Made by a program: the position numbers and the translations under genes. A DNA stretch of 64,000 bases from assembly GCF_009601685.2 (NCBI RefSeq), contig NZ_CP045701.2, positions 5,952,001-6,016,000 on the forward strand, given 5' to 3'. The DNA comes from Pseudomonas brassicacearum (GTDB lineage: Bacteria > Pseudomonadota > Gammaproteobacteria > Pseudomonadales > Pseudomonadaceae). The notes below the pieces were generated by a model. It had not been told where the DNA came from and made no database searches. It saw nothing but the letters and a program-made list of their open reading frames with translations. Below are positions 9,005-16,590 of the stretch, one piece after another; the stretch's first letter is position 1; each line of letters opens with the position of its first letter.

Positions 9005-9675
9005 GGGCGCGCCAGGGCCAGTTCGGCGCGCATTTTTGCAATCACCTCTTTGTAGTCGGGTGCACTGAAGATCGCCGAACCCGCGACGAACGTGTCGGCG
9101 CCGGCCGCGGCGATTTCACGGATATTGTTCACGTTCACGCCACCGTCGATTTCCAGGCGGATATCACGGCCCGAGGCATCGATCAGCGCACGGGCTTCGC
9201 GCAGCTTGTCGAGGGTGCCCGGGATGAACTTCTGCCCGCCGAAGCCAGGGTTGACGCTCATCAGCAGGATCATGTCGACCTTGTCCATCACGTACTTGAG
9301 CACGTCCAGGGGCGTGGCCGGGTTGAACACCAGGCCGGCCTTGCAACCGCCTTCGCGGATCAGCTGCAGGGAGCGATCGATGTGCAGCGTGGCTTCCGGG
9401 TGGAAGGTGATGTAGGTGGCGCCGGCTTCGATGAAGTCACCGACAATGCGGTCCACCGGGCTGACCATCAGGTGCGCATCGATCGGCGCGGTGACGCCGT
9501 ACTTGCGCAGCGCCGCGCAGACCATCGGGCCGATGGTCAGGTTGGGTACGTAGTGGTTGTCCATGACATCGAAGTGCACGATGTCGGCCCCGGCGGCCAG
9601 AACGTTGTCCACTTCCTCGCCCAGGCGGGCGAAGTCGGCAGAGAGAATCGACGGAGCAATAGCGAAGGGCTGCAT
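9001..9675 (-). CDS. rpe: Ribulose-phosphate 3-epimerase Rpe
   Basis: Interconverts ribulose 5-phosphate and xylulose 5-phosphate in the pentose phosphate pathway. Visible motifs include [59 protein letters not shown] and EIDGGVN, all active-site or metal-binding segments of the TIM barrel. I start at the ATG giving [12 protein letters not shown] (224 residues), which has AGGTG upstream; a longer in-frame extension is not conserved in the family. It is translationally coupled to gph. Confidence 0.96.
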   Translation of the reverse strand: MQPFAIAPSILSADFARLGEEVDNVLAAGADIVHFDVMDNHYVPNLTIGPMVCAALRKYGVTAPIDAHLMVSPVDRIVGDFIEAGATYITFHPEATLHIDRSLQLIREGGCKAGLVFNPATPLDVLKYVMDKVDMILLMSVNPGFGGQKFIPGTLDKLREARALIDASGRDIRLEIDGGVNVNNIREIAAAGADTFVAGSAIFSAPDYKEVIAKMRAELALARP

Positions 9676-9753
9676 GACGCACCTGTTTTGAGCGAAATCA
9701 CGATGGCGCGCATTGTATACCTCAAGATTTGGCGCGCCCACCGCGACAATCGA

Positions 9754-10902
9754 TCAATACGCTGCGCGGTAGATTTCCTCGATATCGGCAGCGCTCAGTT
9801 TGCGCGGATTGTTGCGCATCAGCCGTTCTATCCCCGCCGCTTCCACCGCCATGGATGGAATCACCTCCTCGGTCACGCCCAGGCTGCTGAGGCCCTTGGG
9901 TATTTCCACCGCGGCACACAGCGTTGCCATGGCCTCCACAGCCTCGTCGGCAGCCTCAAGATCGCTCAGGTGAGCGGTCTTGAGGCCCATGGCCTCGGCG
10001 ATGTCACGCATGCGTTCGACACACGCCATCTTGTTCCAAGCCATGACGTACGGCAGCAACAAGGCGTTGGCCACGCCATGGGACACGTGAAAGCGCCCGC
10101 CCAACGGATAGGCCAGCGCATGCACCGCTCCAACTCCGGCATTGCCAAATGCCATGCCGGCCATCAGGCTGGCCGTGGCCATGTCTTCACGGGCTTGCAA
10201 GTGAGCCGGGTTGGCATAGGCCTTGGGCAGCGCGCGGGTGATCAGCTTGATTGCGCCTATGGCCAGGGCATCGGTGATCGGCGAAGCATTGAGCGACAGG
10301 TAGGCCTCGATGGCGTGGACCAGCGCATCAACGCCACTGGCAGCCGTGACGCTGCGCGGGCATGTGAGGGTCATCTGCGGGCTGACCAGCGCCACGTCCG
10401 GCAACAGATAATCGCTGACGATGCCTTTTTTCAACTGCGCGGCCTTGTCGGAGAGGATCGCCACGTTGGTGACTTCCGAACCGGTACCGGCCGTGGTGGG
10501 GATGGCAATCATCGGCGGGCCTTTGCGCGGCACCTGATCGACGCCGAACATATCTTGCAACTCGCCGTGGTACCCGGCATAGACCCCCACGCACTTGGCG
10601 ATGTCGATGGCACTGCCGCCACCCAGACCAATCAGGCCGTCATGACCACCGTCGCGGTAGGCTTGCATGCAGTCTTCGACAATGGCGATTTCCGGGTCCG
10701 GCATGACCCGGTCGAAAATCTCGTAGTCCCGTCCACCCAGATGTTGCAGGGCCAGCTCAACAGTGCCGGACTTGACGAGCGCGGCATCGGTGACGATCAG
10801 CGGGTTGTCGACATCCAGCCGGGTCAGCTCAGCCGCCAGTTGCTCGATGGCAGCGGCACCGGTGATCAGTTTGTGGGCGATCTTGAATGAGGAAAGACTC
10901 AT
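9754..10902 (-). CDS. Iron-containing alcohol dehydrogenase
   Basis: A 382-residue group III alcohol dehydrogenase. The dinucleotide-binding motif GLGGGSAIDIAK is near residue 100, PTTAGTGSEVTN is near residue 145, and the metal-ligand segments ASGVDALVHAIEAY and GRFHVSHGVANALLLP carry the Asp and His ligands. Substrate cannot be predicted. It lies between the agt transporter operon and rpe, a position I do not expect in P. aeruginosa, where the agt genes directly precede rpe. It may be a lineage-specific insertion or replacement. Confidence 0.88.
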   Translation of the reverse strand: MSLSSFKIAHKLITGAAAIEQLAAELTRLDVDNPLIVTDAALVKSGTVELALQHLGGRDYEIFDRVMPDPEIAIVEDCMQAYRDGGHDGLIGLGGGSAIDIAKCVGVYAGYHGELQDMFGVDQVPRKGPPMIAIPTTAGTGSEVTNVAILSDKAAQLKKGIVSDYLLPDVALVSPQMTLTCPRSVTAASGVDALVHAIEAYLSLNASPITDALAIGAIKLITRALPKAYANPAHLQAREDMATASLMAGMAFGNAGVGAVHALAYPLGGRFHVSHGVANALLLPYVMAWNKMACVERMRDIAEAMGLKTAHLSDLEAADEAVEAMATLCAAVEIPKGLSSLGVTEEVIPSMAVEAAGIERLMRNNPRKLSAADIEEIYRAAY

Positions 10903-10996
10903 GTGCGCGGCCTCTTATTCGAGTATGGGCTGGCACAAGGATAGCTCGGTATTGAGGGTTGTCTGCTATTCAGCGCATGAATACACCCCAGCCCCC

Positions 10997-11022
10997 GTGG
11001 GAGCGAGCAAGCCCGCTCCCAC
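10997..11022. repeat. REP palindrome (GTGGGAGCGAGC type)
   Basis: A single imperfect copy of the Pseudomonas REP sequence, with arms GTGGGAGCG and CGCTCCCAC. It lies between the alcohol dehydrogenase promoter side and the 3' end of the last agt permease gene. Confidence 0.8.
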
Positions 11023-11039
11023 AGGGACCAACGCTGGCC

Positions 11040-11864
11040 TCAGACTTGGGCAGTGCGCAGTTTCTCGCTGCGCCCACGCAACCATTCCAGGGTCAGCAGC
11101 AGGATCACCGAGAAGGCGATCAGCAGCGTCGCCGCCGCCGCGATGGTGGGGCTGAGGTTTTCGCGGATGCCGCTGAACATCTGCCGTGGCAGGGTTACCT
11201 GCTCGGGACCCGCCAGGAACAGGGTCACCACCACTTCATCAAACGACGTCGCGAAGGCAAACAGTGCGCCGGAGATCACCCCCGGGGCGATCAACGGCAG
11301 GGTCACCCGACGAAACGCCGTCAGTGGCGAAGCCCCAAGGCTGGCGGCGGCCCGAACCAGGTTGTAGTTGAACCCCTGCAGGGTCGCCGACACCGTGATG
11401 ATCACGAACGGTACGCCCAGCACGGCGTGGACCACGATCAGCGAGACGAAACTGTTGCCCATCCCCAGTGGCGCGAAAAACAGGTAACTGGCCACGCCGA
11501 TGATCACCACCGGTACCACCATCGGCGAGATCACCAGGGCCATCACCAGCGCCTTGCCTGGGAAGTCGCCACGGGTCAGGCCGATGGCCGCCAGTGTGCC
11601 GAAGATCATCGCCAGAAACGTCGCCGCCGGGGCCACGATGATGCTGTTTTTCAGCGCCCGCATCCATTCGGCCGAGGCGAAGAAATCGTGGTACCACTGC
11701 AGCGAAAAGCCTTGCAGCGGGTACACCAGGAAACTGCCGGAGTTGAACGACAGTGGGATGATCACCAGCACTGGCAAAATCAGGAACAGCAGGATCAGCC
11801 CGCAGAGTATGCGCAAGCTGTAGAACCACACCCGTTCGACGGGAGACATGTAAGGACTCAGCAT
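11040..11864 (-). CDS. agtD: ABC transporter permease AgtD (PotC type)
   Basis: Inner-membrane permease, 274 residues with six predicted hydrophobic segments starting near LRILCGLILLFLILPVLV. The cytoplasmic EAA loop reads LVRAAASLGASPLTAFRRVTLP and docks to the ATPase. It is the last gene of a four-gene importer operon (agtA-agtB-agtC-agtD order on this strand), 12 bp after agtC. Synteny with P. aeruginosa PA0603-PA0606 and the linked two-component genes supports a role in 4-aminobutyrate and 5-aminovalerate uptake; by sequence alone it would be called a spermidine/putrescine permease. Confidence 0.8.
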   Translation of the reverse strand: MLSPYMSPVERVWFYSLRILCGLILLFLILPVLVIIPLSFNSGSFLVYPLQGFSLQWYHDFFASAEWMRALKNSIIVAPAATFLAMIFGTLAAIGLTRGDFPGKALVMALVISPMVVPVVIIGVASYLFFAPLGMGNSFVSLIVVHAVLGVPFVIITVSATLQGFNYNLVRAAASLGASPLTAFRRVTLPLIAPGVISGALFAFATSFDEVVVTLFLAGPEQVTLPRQMFSGIRENLSPTIAAAATLLIAFSVILLLTLEWLRGRSEKLRTAQV

Positions 11865-11876
11865 TTCAATCTCCCC

Positions 11877-13124
11877 TTAGCTCAGGCGCAGGCGACTGGC
11901 GCCCACCAGCCAGTTGTAAATCAGGTAAAGCACGACGGTCGCCAGCAACAGCAACCCGCCGAGCGCCGTGGCCATGCCCCAGTTGATACTGGTGTTGGTG
12001 TAGAACGCGACAAAATAGCTGACCATCTGATCGCTCGGGCTGCCCAGCAGCGCCGGGGTGATGTAGTAGCCGATGGCGAGGATGAACACCAACAGGCAAC
12101 CCGCGCCGACACCGGCATAGGTCTGCGGGAAGTACACGCGCCAGAAACTGGCAAACGGATGGCACCCCAGGGAAATCGCCGCACGCATGTAAGTCGGCGA
12201 GATGCCTTTCATCACGCTGTAAATCGGCAGGATCATGAACGGCAGCAGGATATGGACCATGGAGATGTACACACCGGCGCGATTGAACACCAGTTCCAGA
12301 GGCTTATCGATGATACCCATGGCCATCAGGCCACTGTTGATCAATCCGCCCGATTGCAGCAGCACAATCCACGCTGCCACCCGCACCAGGATCGACGTCC
12401 AGAACGGCAACAGCACCAAAATCATCAGCAGGTTGCTCTGGCGTGACGGCAGGTTCGCCAGCAGGTACGCCAACGGATAGGCCAGCACCAGGCAGATCGT
12501 GGTAATCACCAGGCCCATCCAGAACGTACGGGCAAAAATATCCAGGTAGATCGCCTGATCGGGGGTGGCCGGGGCCAGTTCACCGAGGTCATCGATGCGA
12601 TGATCGACAGCCGCCAGCAGGTAATACGGGGTGACATCACTGGTGTTGCGGCGGATCACCTGCCAATACGCCGGATCGCCCCAGCGTTCGTCGAGGTTCT
12701 CCATCGCTTCTTTATAAGAGGCCGGCTCAGTGGCGAACGGCAGCGCACGGGCGGTCTTGGTCATCAGGCTGCGATAGCCGGCCAGTTCCATGTTCAGGCG
12801 CTTGGACAAATCGCCCAAGGTCTGATTCTTGCGGGCTTCGGCCAGGTCTTCGCTGGCGGCCTTGTATACCGGCTCGCCTGGCAACCCACGTCCGTCCCAG
12901 GCAGCGACCGCAGCGACGGTGCGCGGCATGCCATTGACCACTTCCGGATTGCTGACACTTTTGAACAGCAGCGCCACGATCGGCACCAGGAACACCAGCA
13001 ACAGAAACAACACCAGCGGCGCGATCAAGGCCTGGGCCTTCCAGCGGTTGACCCGCTCGGCGCGCTTGAGCCGTTGCTTGAGGGTGGGGCTGGTGCCCGC
13101 GTTCAGTGGAACGGCGATGGCCAT
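11877..13124 (-). CDS. agtC: ABC transporter permease AgtC (PotB type) with long periplasmic loop
   Basis: Permease partner of AgtD, 415 residues, longer than the usual 280-310 of PotB. The extra length is a hydrophilic insertion of roughly 150 residues between the first membrane segment (ALIAPLVLFLLLVFLVPIV, about residues 32-50) and the second (FWMGLVITTICLVLAYPLA). The EAA loop is YMRAAISLGCHPFASFWRVY. The insertion probably lies in the periplasm and could contact the binding protein. Function follows the operon: polyamine-like amine or omega-amino acid uptake. Confidence 0.8.
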   Translation of the reverse strand: MAIAVPLNAGTSPTLKQRLKRAERVNRWKAQALIAPLVLFLLLVFLVPIVALLFKSVSNPEVVNGMPRTVAAVAAWDGRGLPGEPVYKAASEDLAEARKNQTLGDLSKRLNMELAGYRSLMTKTARALPFATEPASYKEAMENLDERWGDPAYWQVIRRNTSDVTPYYLLAAVDHRIDDLGELAPATPDQAIYLDIFARTFWMGLVITTICLVLAYPLAYLLANLPSRQSNLLMILVLLPFWTSILVRVAAWIVLLQSGGLINSGLMAMGIIDKPLELVFNRAGVYISMVHILLPFMILPIYSVMKGISPTYMRAAISLGCHPFASFWRVYFPQTYAGVGAGCLLVFILAIGYYITPALLGSPSDQMVSYFVAFYTNTSINWGMATALGGLLLLATVVLYLIYNWLVGASRLRLS

Positions 13125-13197
13125 GGCGAACTCCGCAAATCTTTTTGATCGTTACAGCGGCGGCGAACCGCCACTGTTTATGGTGAAACGCAAATCC

Positions 13198-13281
13198 TGT
13201 AGGAGCTGGCGCAGCCTGCGATCTTTTGAGGCCCTCATGGACACTGAAGATCAAAAGATCGCAGCCTTCGGCAGCGCCTAC
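13198..13281. repeat. Inverted repeat element, AGGAGCTG/GCTGCGATCTTT family, copy 2
   Basis: Left arm TGTAGGAGCTGGCGCAGCCT plus GCGATCTTTT, right arm GATCAAAAGATCGCAGCC ending GGCAGCGCCTAC. It lies in the 153-bp gap between agtC and agtB, and its right end supplies the TAG stop codon of agtB. The resulting hairpin may lower permease expression relative to the binding protein. Confidence 0.75.
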
Positions 13282-14321
13282 TTGGCCGCCCAGGAGTTGA
13301 AGCGCTGTTCCAGTTGCTCACCGTTGTCAGCCCAGAAGCTGACGTCGATCTGCACTTGGTTGGCGATGTTTTCCGGAGTGGTCGGCATGTCTTTCAGAAC
13401 ATCCTTGGCCAGCAAGGGTACTGCCTGGGTGTTGGCCGGGCCGTAGGCGATGTTTTCCGAGTAGGTCTTCTGCTGCTGCGGCGCCACCGAGAAGGCGATG
13501 AACTTCTTCGCCGCTTCCGCCCGGGTCTTGTCCAGGCCACGCGGAATGGCCCAAGCGTCGAAGTCGTAGATGCCGCCGTTCCACACCACTTTCAGGTTGC
13601 TTTCTTTCTGTACCGCGGCGATCCGGCCGTTGTAGGCCGAGCTCATGACTACGTCACCGGACGCCAGGTACTGCGGCGGCTGGGCGCCAGCTTCCCACCA
13701 CTGGATGTTCGGCTTGAGCTCATCGAGCTTCTTGAACGCACGGTCCTGACCGTCTTTGCCAGCCAGCACTTTGTAGACGTCTTTCGGTGCGACACCATCG
13801 GCCATCAGGGCGAATTCCAAGGTGTACTTGGCGCCTTTGCGCAGGCCGCGCTTGCCTGGGAATTGCTTGGTGTCCCAGAAGTCCGCCCAACTGGTCGGCG
13901 CGGTTTTCAGTTTGTCAGCGTTGTAGGCCAGCACGGTCGACCACACGAAGAAGCCCACGCCGCAAGGCTGGATGGCGCCCTTGACGTAGTCTTCGGCCTT
14001 GCCGAACAGGGCCGGGTCCAGTTGTTCGAACATGTCTTCGTCACAACCACGGGACAATTCCGGGGACTCGACTTCTACCAGGTCCCAGGAAACGCTCTTG
14101 GTATCGACCATGGCCTTGACCTTGGCCATTTCGCCGTTGTATTCGCCAGCGATAATTTTACCGTTACCGGCCGCTTCCCACGGTGCGTAGAAGGCTTTGA
14201 CCTGAGCCGCCTTGTTCGCCCCGCCAAAAGACACCACGGTCAGGTCCGGGCCCGCCGCCATCGCGCTTGCCGCACCCATCATGCCCAGGGTCAGGGCTGT
14301 GAACTTCAGGGATCTCAACAT
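13278..14321 (-). CDS. agtB: ABC transporter periplasmic binding protein AgtB
   Basis: A 347-residue PotD/PotF-like extracellular solute-binding protein. A signal peptide is clear: MLRSLKFTALTLGMMG followed by AASAMAAG, with likely cleavage after AMA. The mature protein begins with PDLTVVSFGGANKAAQ, typical of this cluster. It delivers substrate to AgtCD. The stop codon coincides with the edge of a repeat element. P. aeruginosa agt genes serve 4-aminobutyrate and 5-aminovalerate; the general family also binds polyamines and so the ligand is inferred from synteny. Confidence 0.8.
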   Translation of the reverse strand: MLRSLKFTALTLGMMGAASAMAAGPDLTVVSFGGANKAAQVKAFYAPWEAAGNGKIIAGEYNGEMAKVKAMVDTKSVSWDLVEVESPELSRGCDEDMFEQLDPALFGKAEDYVKGAIQPCGVGFFVWSTVLAYNADKLKTAPTSWADFWDTKQFPGKRGLRKGAKYTLEFALMADGVAPKDVYKVLAGKDGQDRAFKKLDELKPNIQWWEAGAQPPQYLASGDVVMSSAYNGRIAAVQKESNLKVVWNGGIYDFDAWAIPRGLDKTRAEAAKKFIAFSVAPQQQKTYSENIAYGPANTQAVPLLAKDVLKDMPTTPENIANQVQIDVSFWADNGEQLEQRFNSWAAK

Positions 14322-14370
14322 TTATTGTTCTCTCCACGTGCAGGGTTGGTGTTGGTACAGCAGGGGGCGA

Positions 14371-15495
14371 TCAATTCGCCTCTAGAAGGGGATCGAGCGC
14401 ACGCACATGCTCGACTTGCCAGCCAAGCGGAACCACGTCCCCGACAGCGAGCTCGGGGTCGAGCTCGGCAATCGGTTGTTTCACGAAGAAGTCATTCTTG
14501 CCGCAGACTTCCAGGCGAACCCGGACGTGGTCGCCCAGATAGATGAATTCCGCCACCCTCCCTGAGAAGCGGTTGACACATTGTTCGCTTGCGCCGTTGA
14601 GGCTCACCCGCTCCGGACGGATCGACAGGGTCACCGGCTCGCCGGGCTTGCCGACATTCACCGCCAGTGCCTCGACCTTCTCACCGCGCCCCAGCTCCAC
14701 CAGGCAGCGCTCGCCGGTTTGACTGTGCAGACGACCATTGAGACGGTTGTTCTCGCCGATGAAGTTGGCGACGAAGGTGTTTTTCGGCTCTTCATACAGG
14801 GTACGCGGCGGGGCGATCTGCTGGATCTCGCCCTGGTGGAATACCGCCACGCGGTCGGACATGGTCAGGGCTTCGCCCTGGTCGTGGGTCACGTAGACCA
14901 CCGTCACGCCAAGGCGCTGGTGCAGGTGTTTGATTTCCATCTGCATGTGCTCGCGCAATTGCTTGTCCAGCGCACCCAAGGGTTCGTCCATCAGCACCAG
15001 CTGCGGCTCGAACACCAGGGCCCGGGCCAGGGCTACCCGTTGCTGCTGGCCACCGGACAGTTGCGCCGGGTAGCGCTGGGCGAAGCTGTCCAGCTGGACC
15101 ATGCTCAAGACGCGCTTGACCCGATCACTCACGTCGCTCTTGTTCAGGCCACGCACAGTAAGCGGGAACGCCAGGTTCTCGGCGACGGTCATGTGAGGGA
15201 ACAAGGCGTAGTTCTGGAACACCATGCCGATGTCGCGCTTGTGCGGTGGCACATTGTTGATCGAGCGCCCGGCCAGCAGGATCTCACCGGCGGTTGGGGT
15301 TTCAAACCCGGCGAGCATCATCAGGCTGGTGGTCTTGCCGGAGCCGGAAGGCCCGAGCAGGGTCAGGAATTCGCCTTTGCGAATATCCAGGTTGAGGTCC
15401 TTGACGATCAGGTTCTCGCCGTCGTAGCTCTTTTGCACACCACGAAAGCTGACCAGCACATCACTGGCCCCCGCGCTTGAATCGACCTGGCTCAT
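14371..15495 (-). CDS. agtA: ABC transporter ATPase AgtA (PotA type)
   Basis: Energises the AgtBCD importer. The 374-residue protein has Walker A LLGPSGSGKTTSLMM (about residues 46-60), the Q-loop region NYALFPHMTV, signature LSGGQQQRVALARAL, Walker B LVLMDEPLGALD and switch His in VTHDQGEAL, followed by a C-terminal TOBE domain beginning near EPVTLSIRPERVSL. It is the first gene of the operon, 50 bp before agtB. A 343-bp spacer with REP repeats separates it from agtR. Confidence 0.85.
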   Translation of the reverse strand: MSQVDSSAGASDVLVSFRGVQKSYDGENLIVKDLNLDIRKGEFLTLLGPSGSGKTTSLMMLAGFETPTAGEILLAGRSINNVPPHKRDIGMVFQNYALFPHMTVAENLAFPLTVRGLNKSDVSDRVKRVLSMVQLDSFAQRYPAQLSGGQQQRVALARALVFEPQLVLMDEPLGALDKQLREHMQMEIKHLHQRLGVTVVYVTHDQGEALTMSDRVAVFHQGEIQQIAPPRTLYEEPKNTFVANFIGENNRLNGRLHSQTGERCLVELGRGEKVEALAVNVGKPGEPVTLSIRPERVSLNGASEQCVNRFSGRVAEFIYLGDHVRVRLEVCGKNDFFVKQPIAELDPELAVGDVVPLGWQVEHVRALDPLLEAN

Positions 15496-15734
15496 ACCCG
15501 CACCTTTTGTATTGATGACTGCTTGTGAATCAAGCCTAGTGGACCCTGGGAGCCGCGCAAATCGGGAGGCAGGAGAGAATCGCCTCAGCCGGATGGAAGA
15601 GTCGGGGTAGGGATTGCCCTACAAGGATGGCGGGATTGGGTAAATGCAGCGGCGAGTTGTAAGCGGCAAGCTGCAAGTAGGGGCAAAAAGCGCTGTTGGA
15701 GTGTGTCGCAAATGGATATGCCGACACATTTCCC

Positions 15735-15822
15735 GTGGGAGCGAGCTTGCTCGCGATAGCGCCATGTCAGCCGACATCAATATTGAATGTGCCGCCGCCA
15801 TCACGAGCAAGCTCGCTCCCAG
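15735..15822. repeat. REP doublet in the agtA-agtR spacer
   Basis: GTGGGAGCGAGCTTGCTCGC and, 43 bp later, GCGAGCAAGCTCGCTCCC in opposite orientation (the second as CACGAGCAAGCTCGCTCCC) form a REP doublet (REPIN-like). They sit in the 343-bp spacer 15496-15838 that must also hold the agtA promoter. Apart from the repeats I see a low-complexity TTGTAAGCGGCAAGCTGCAAG stretch near 15656 and no gene. Confidence 0.8.
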
Positions 15823-15838
15823 GGGGGAATTGCGGGGT

Positions 15839-16468
15839 TCAGAGCAACTTGTGCTCCATCGCATATTTCACCAACTCTGCCAATGAGGTGATGTTGAGCT
15901 TCTGCATCAGCCGCGCCTTGTGGGTGCTGATGGTCTTGCTGCTCAGGGCCAGTTGCTGGGCGATGTCGTTGACGTTGGCGCCCTGGGCCAATCGTTCGAA
16001 GACTGAGAACTCACGCTCGGACAGCAGCGAGTGCAACGGCCGCGTGTCGGTCAGGCCGACTTCAAAGACCATGCGGTCGGCCAGGTCCGGGTCGATATAG
16101 CGTCCGCCGGCCGCGACCTTGCGAATCGCCATGAGCAGCAGGGCCGGGTCGCTGTCCTTGGTCGCGTAGCCGGCGGCGCCGACCTTCAGGGCGCGGGCAG
16201 CCATTTGCGCCTCGTCATGCATCGACAACACCAGGATGGCCGGCGGATTGTTCAGCGCCCGGATCCGTGGGATTGCCTCCAGGCCGTTGACGCCCGGCAT
16301 GGAAATGTCCAACAGCACCACCTCGCAGGGCACGTGGCGCAAGGTCTCGAGCAACTGTTCGCCATTGCTCGCCTCCCCTACCACCACCAGATCCTTGGCC
16401 AGGCCGATCAACTGCTTGATGCCTTCACGGACGATGGTGTGGTCTTCGGCTACCAGTACACGGATCAC
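15839..16468 (-). CDS. agtR: Response regulator AgtR (NarL/LuxR family)
   Basis: A 209-residue two-component regulator. The receiver domain starts IRVLVAEDHTIVREG, with the phospho-acceptor Asp in VVLLDISMPGVNGLE (about residue 54). The C-terminal LuxR-type helix-turn-helix reads LSEREFSVFERLAQGANVND and STHKARLMQKL. It lies 122 bp downstream of its cognate kinase gene and upstream of the agt transporter, whose expression it is expected to activate. The gap to agtS contains a REP doublet. Confidence 0.85.
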   Translation of the reverse strand: MIRVLVAEDHTIVREGIKQLIGLAKDLVVVGEASNGEQLLETLRHVPCEVVLLDISMPGVNGLEAIPRIRALNNPPAILVLSMHDEAQMAARALKVGAAGYATKDSDPALLLMAIRKVAAGGRYIDPDLADRMVFEVGLTDTRPLHSLLSEREFSVFERLAQGANVNDIAQQLALSSKTISTHKARLMQKLNITSLAELVKYAMEHKLL

Positions 16469-16491
16469 GTTGTTCTCCAGATTCAGGATCT

Positions 16492-16564
16492 CATCGCGAG
16501 CAAGCTCGCTCCCCCAGGGTCATGTGTACATCTCAATCAATGTGGGAGCGAGCTGGCTCGCGAT
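16492..16564. repeat. REP doublet between agtS and agtR
   Basis: ATCGCGAGCAAGCTCGCTCC and, 25 bp further, GTGGGAGCGAGCTGGCTCGCG in the opposite orientation. The pair can fold into a large hairpin in the agtS-agtR transcript. Confidence 0.8.
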
Positions 16565-16590
16565 TGGGCCCGCCCAGGCAACCCACCCCA

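Noticed and set aside
8935..10890. A 651-codon open frame on the + strand across gph, rpe and the alcohol dehydrogenase
   Set aside because: It is antisense to three well-supported genes; low-stop antisense frames are common in GC-rich genes, and the product is His/Arg/Gln-rich with no family motif.
10959..12446. A 495-codon His/Gln/Arg-rich frame antisense to the agt permeases
   Set aside because: Composition typical of antisense translation of hydrophobic membrane genes.
15735..16564. CRISPR-like repeats near agtR
   Set aside because: The repeats are opposing REP palindromes in pairs, not regularly spaced direct repeats with unique spacers.
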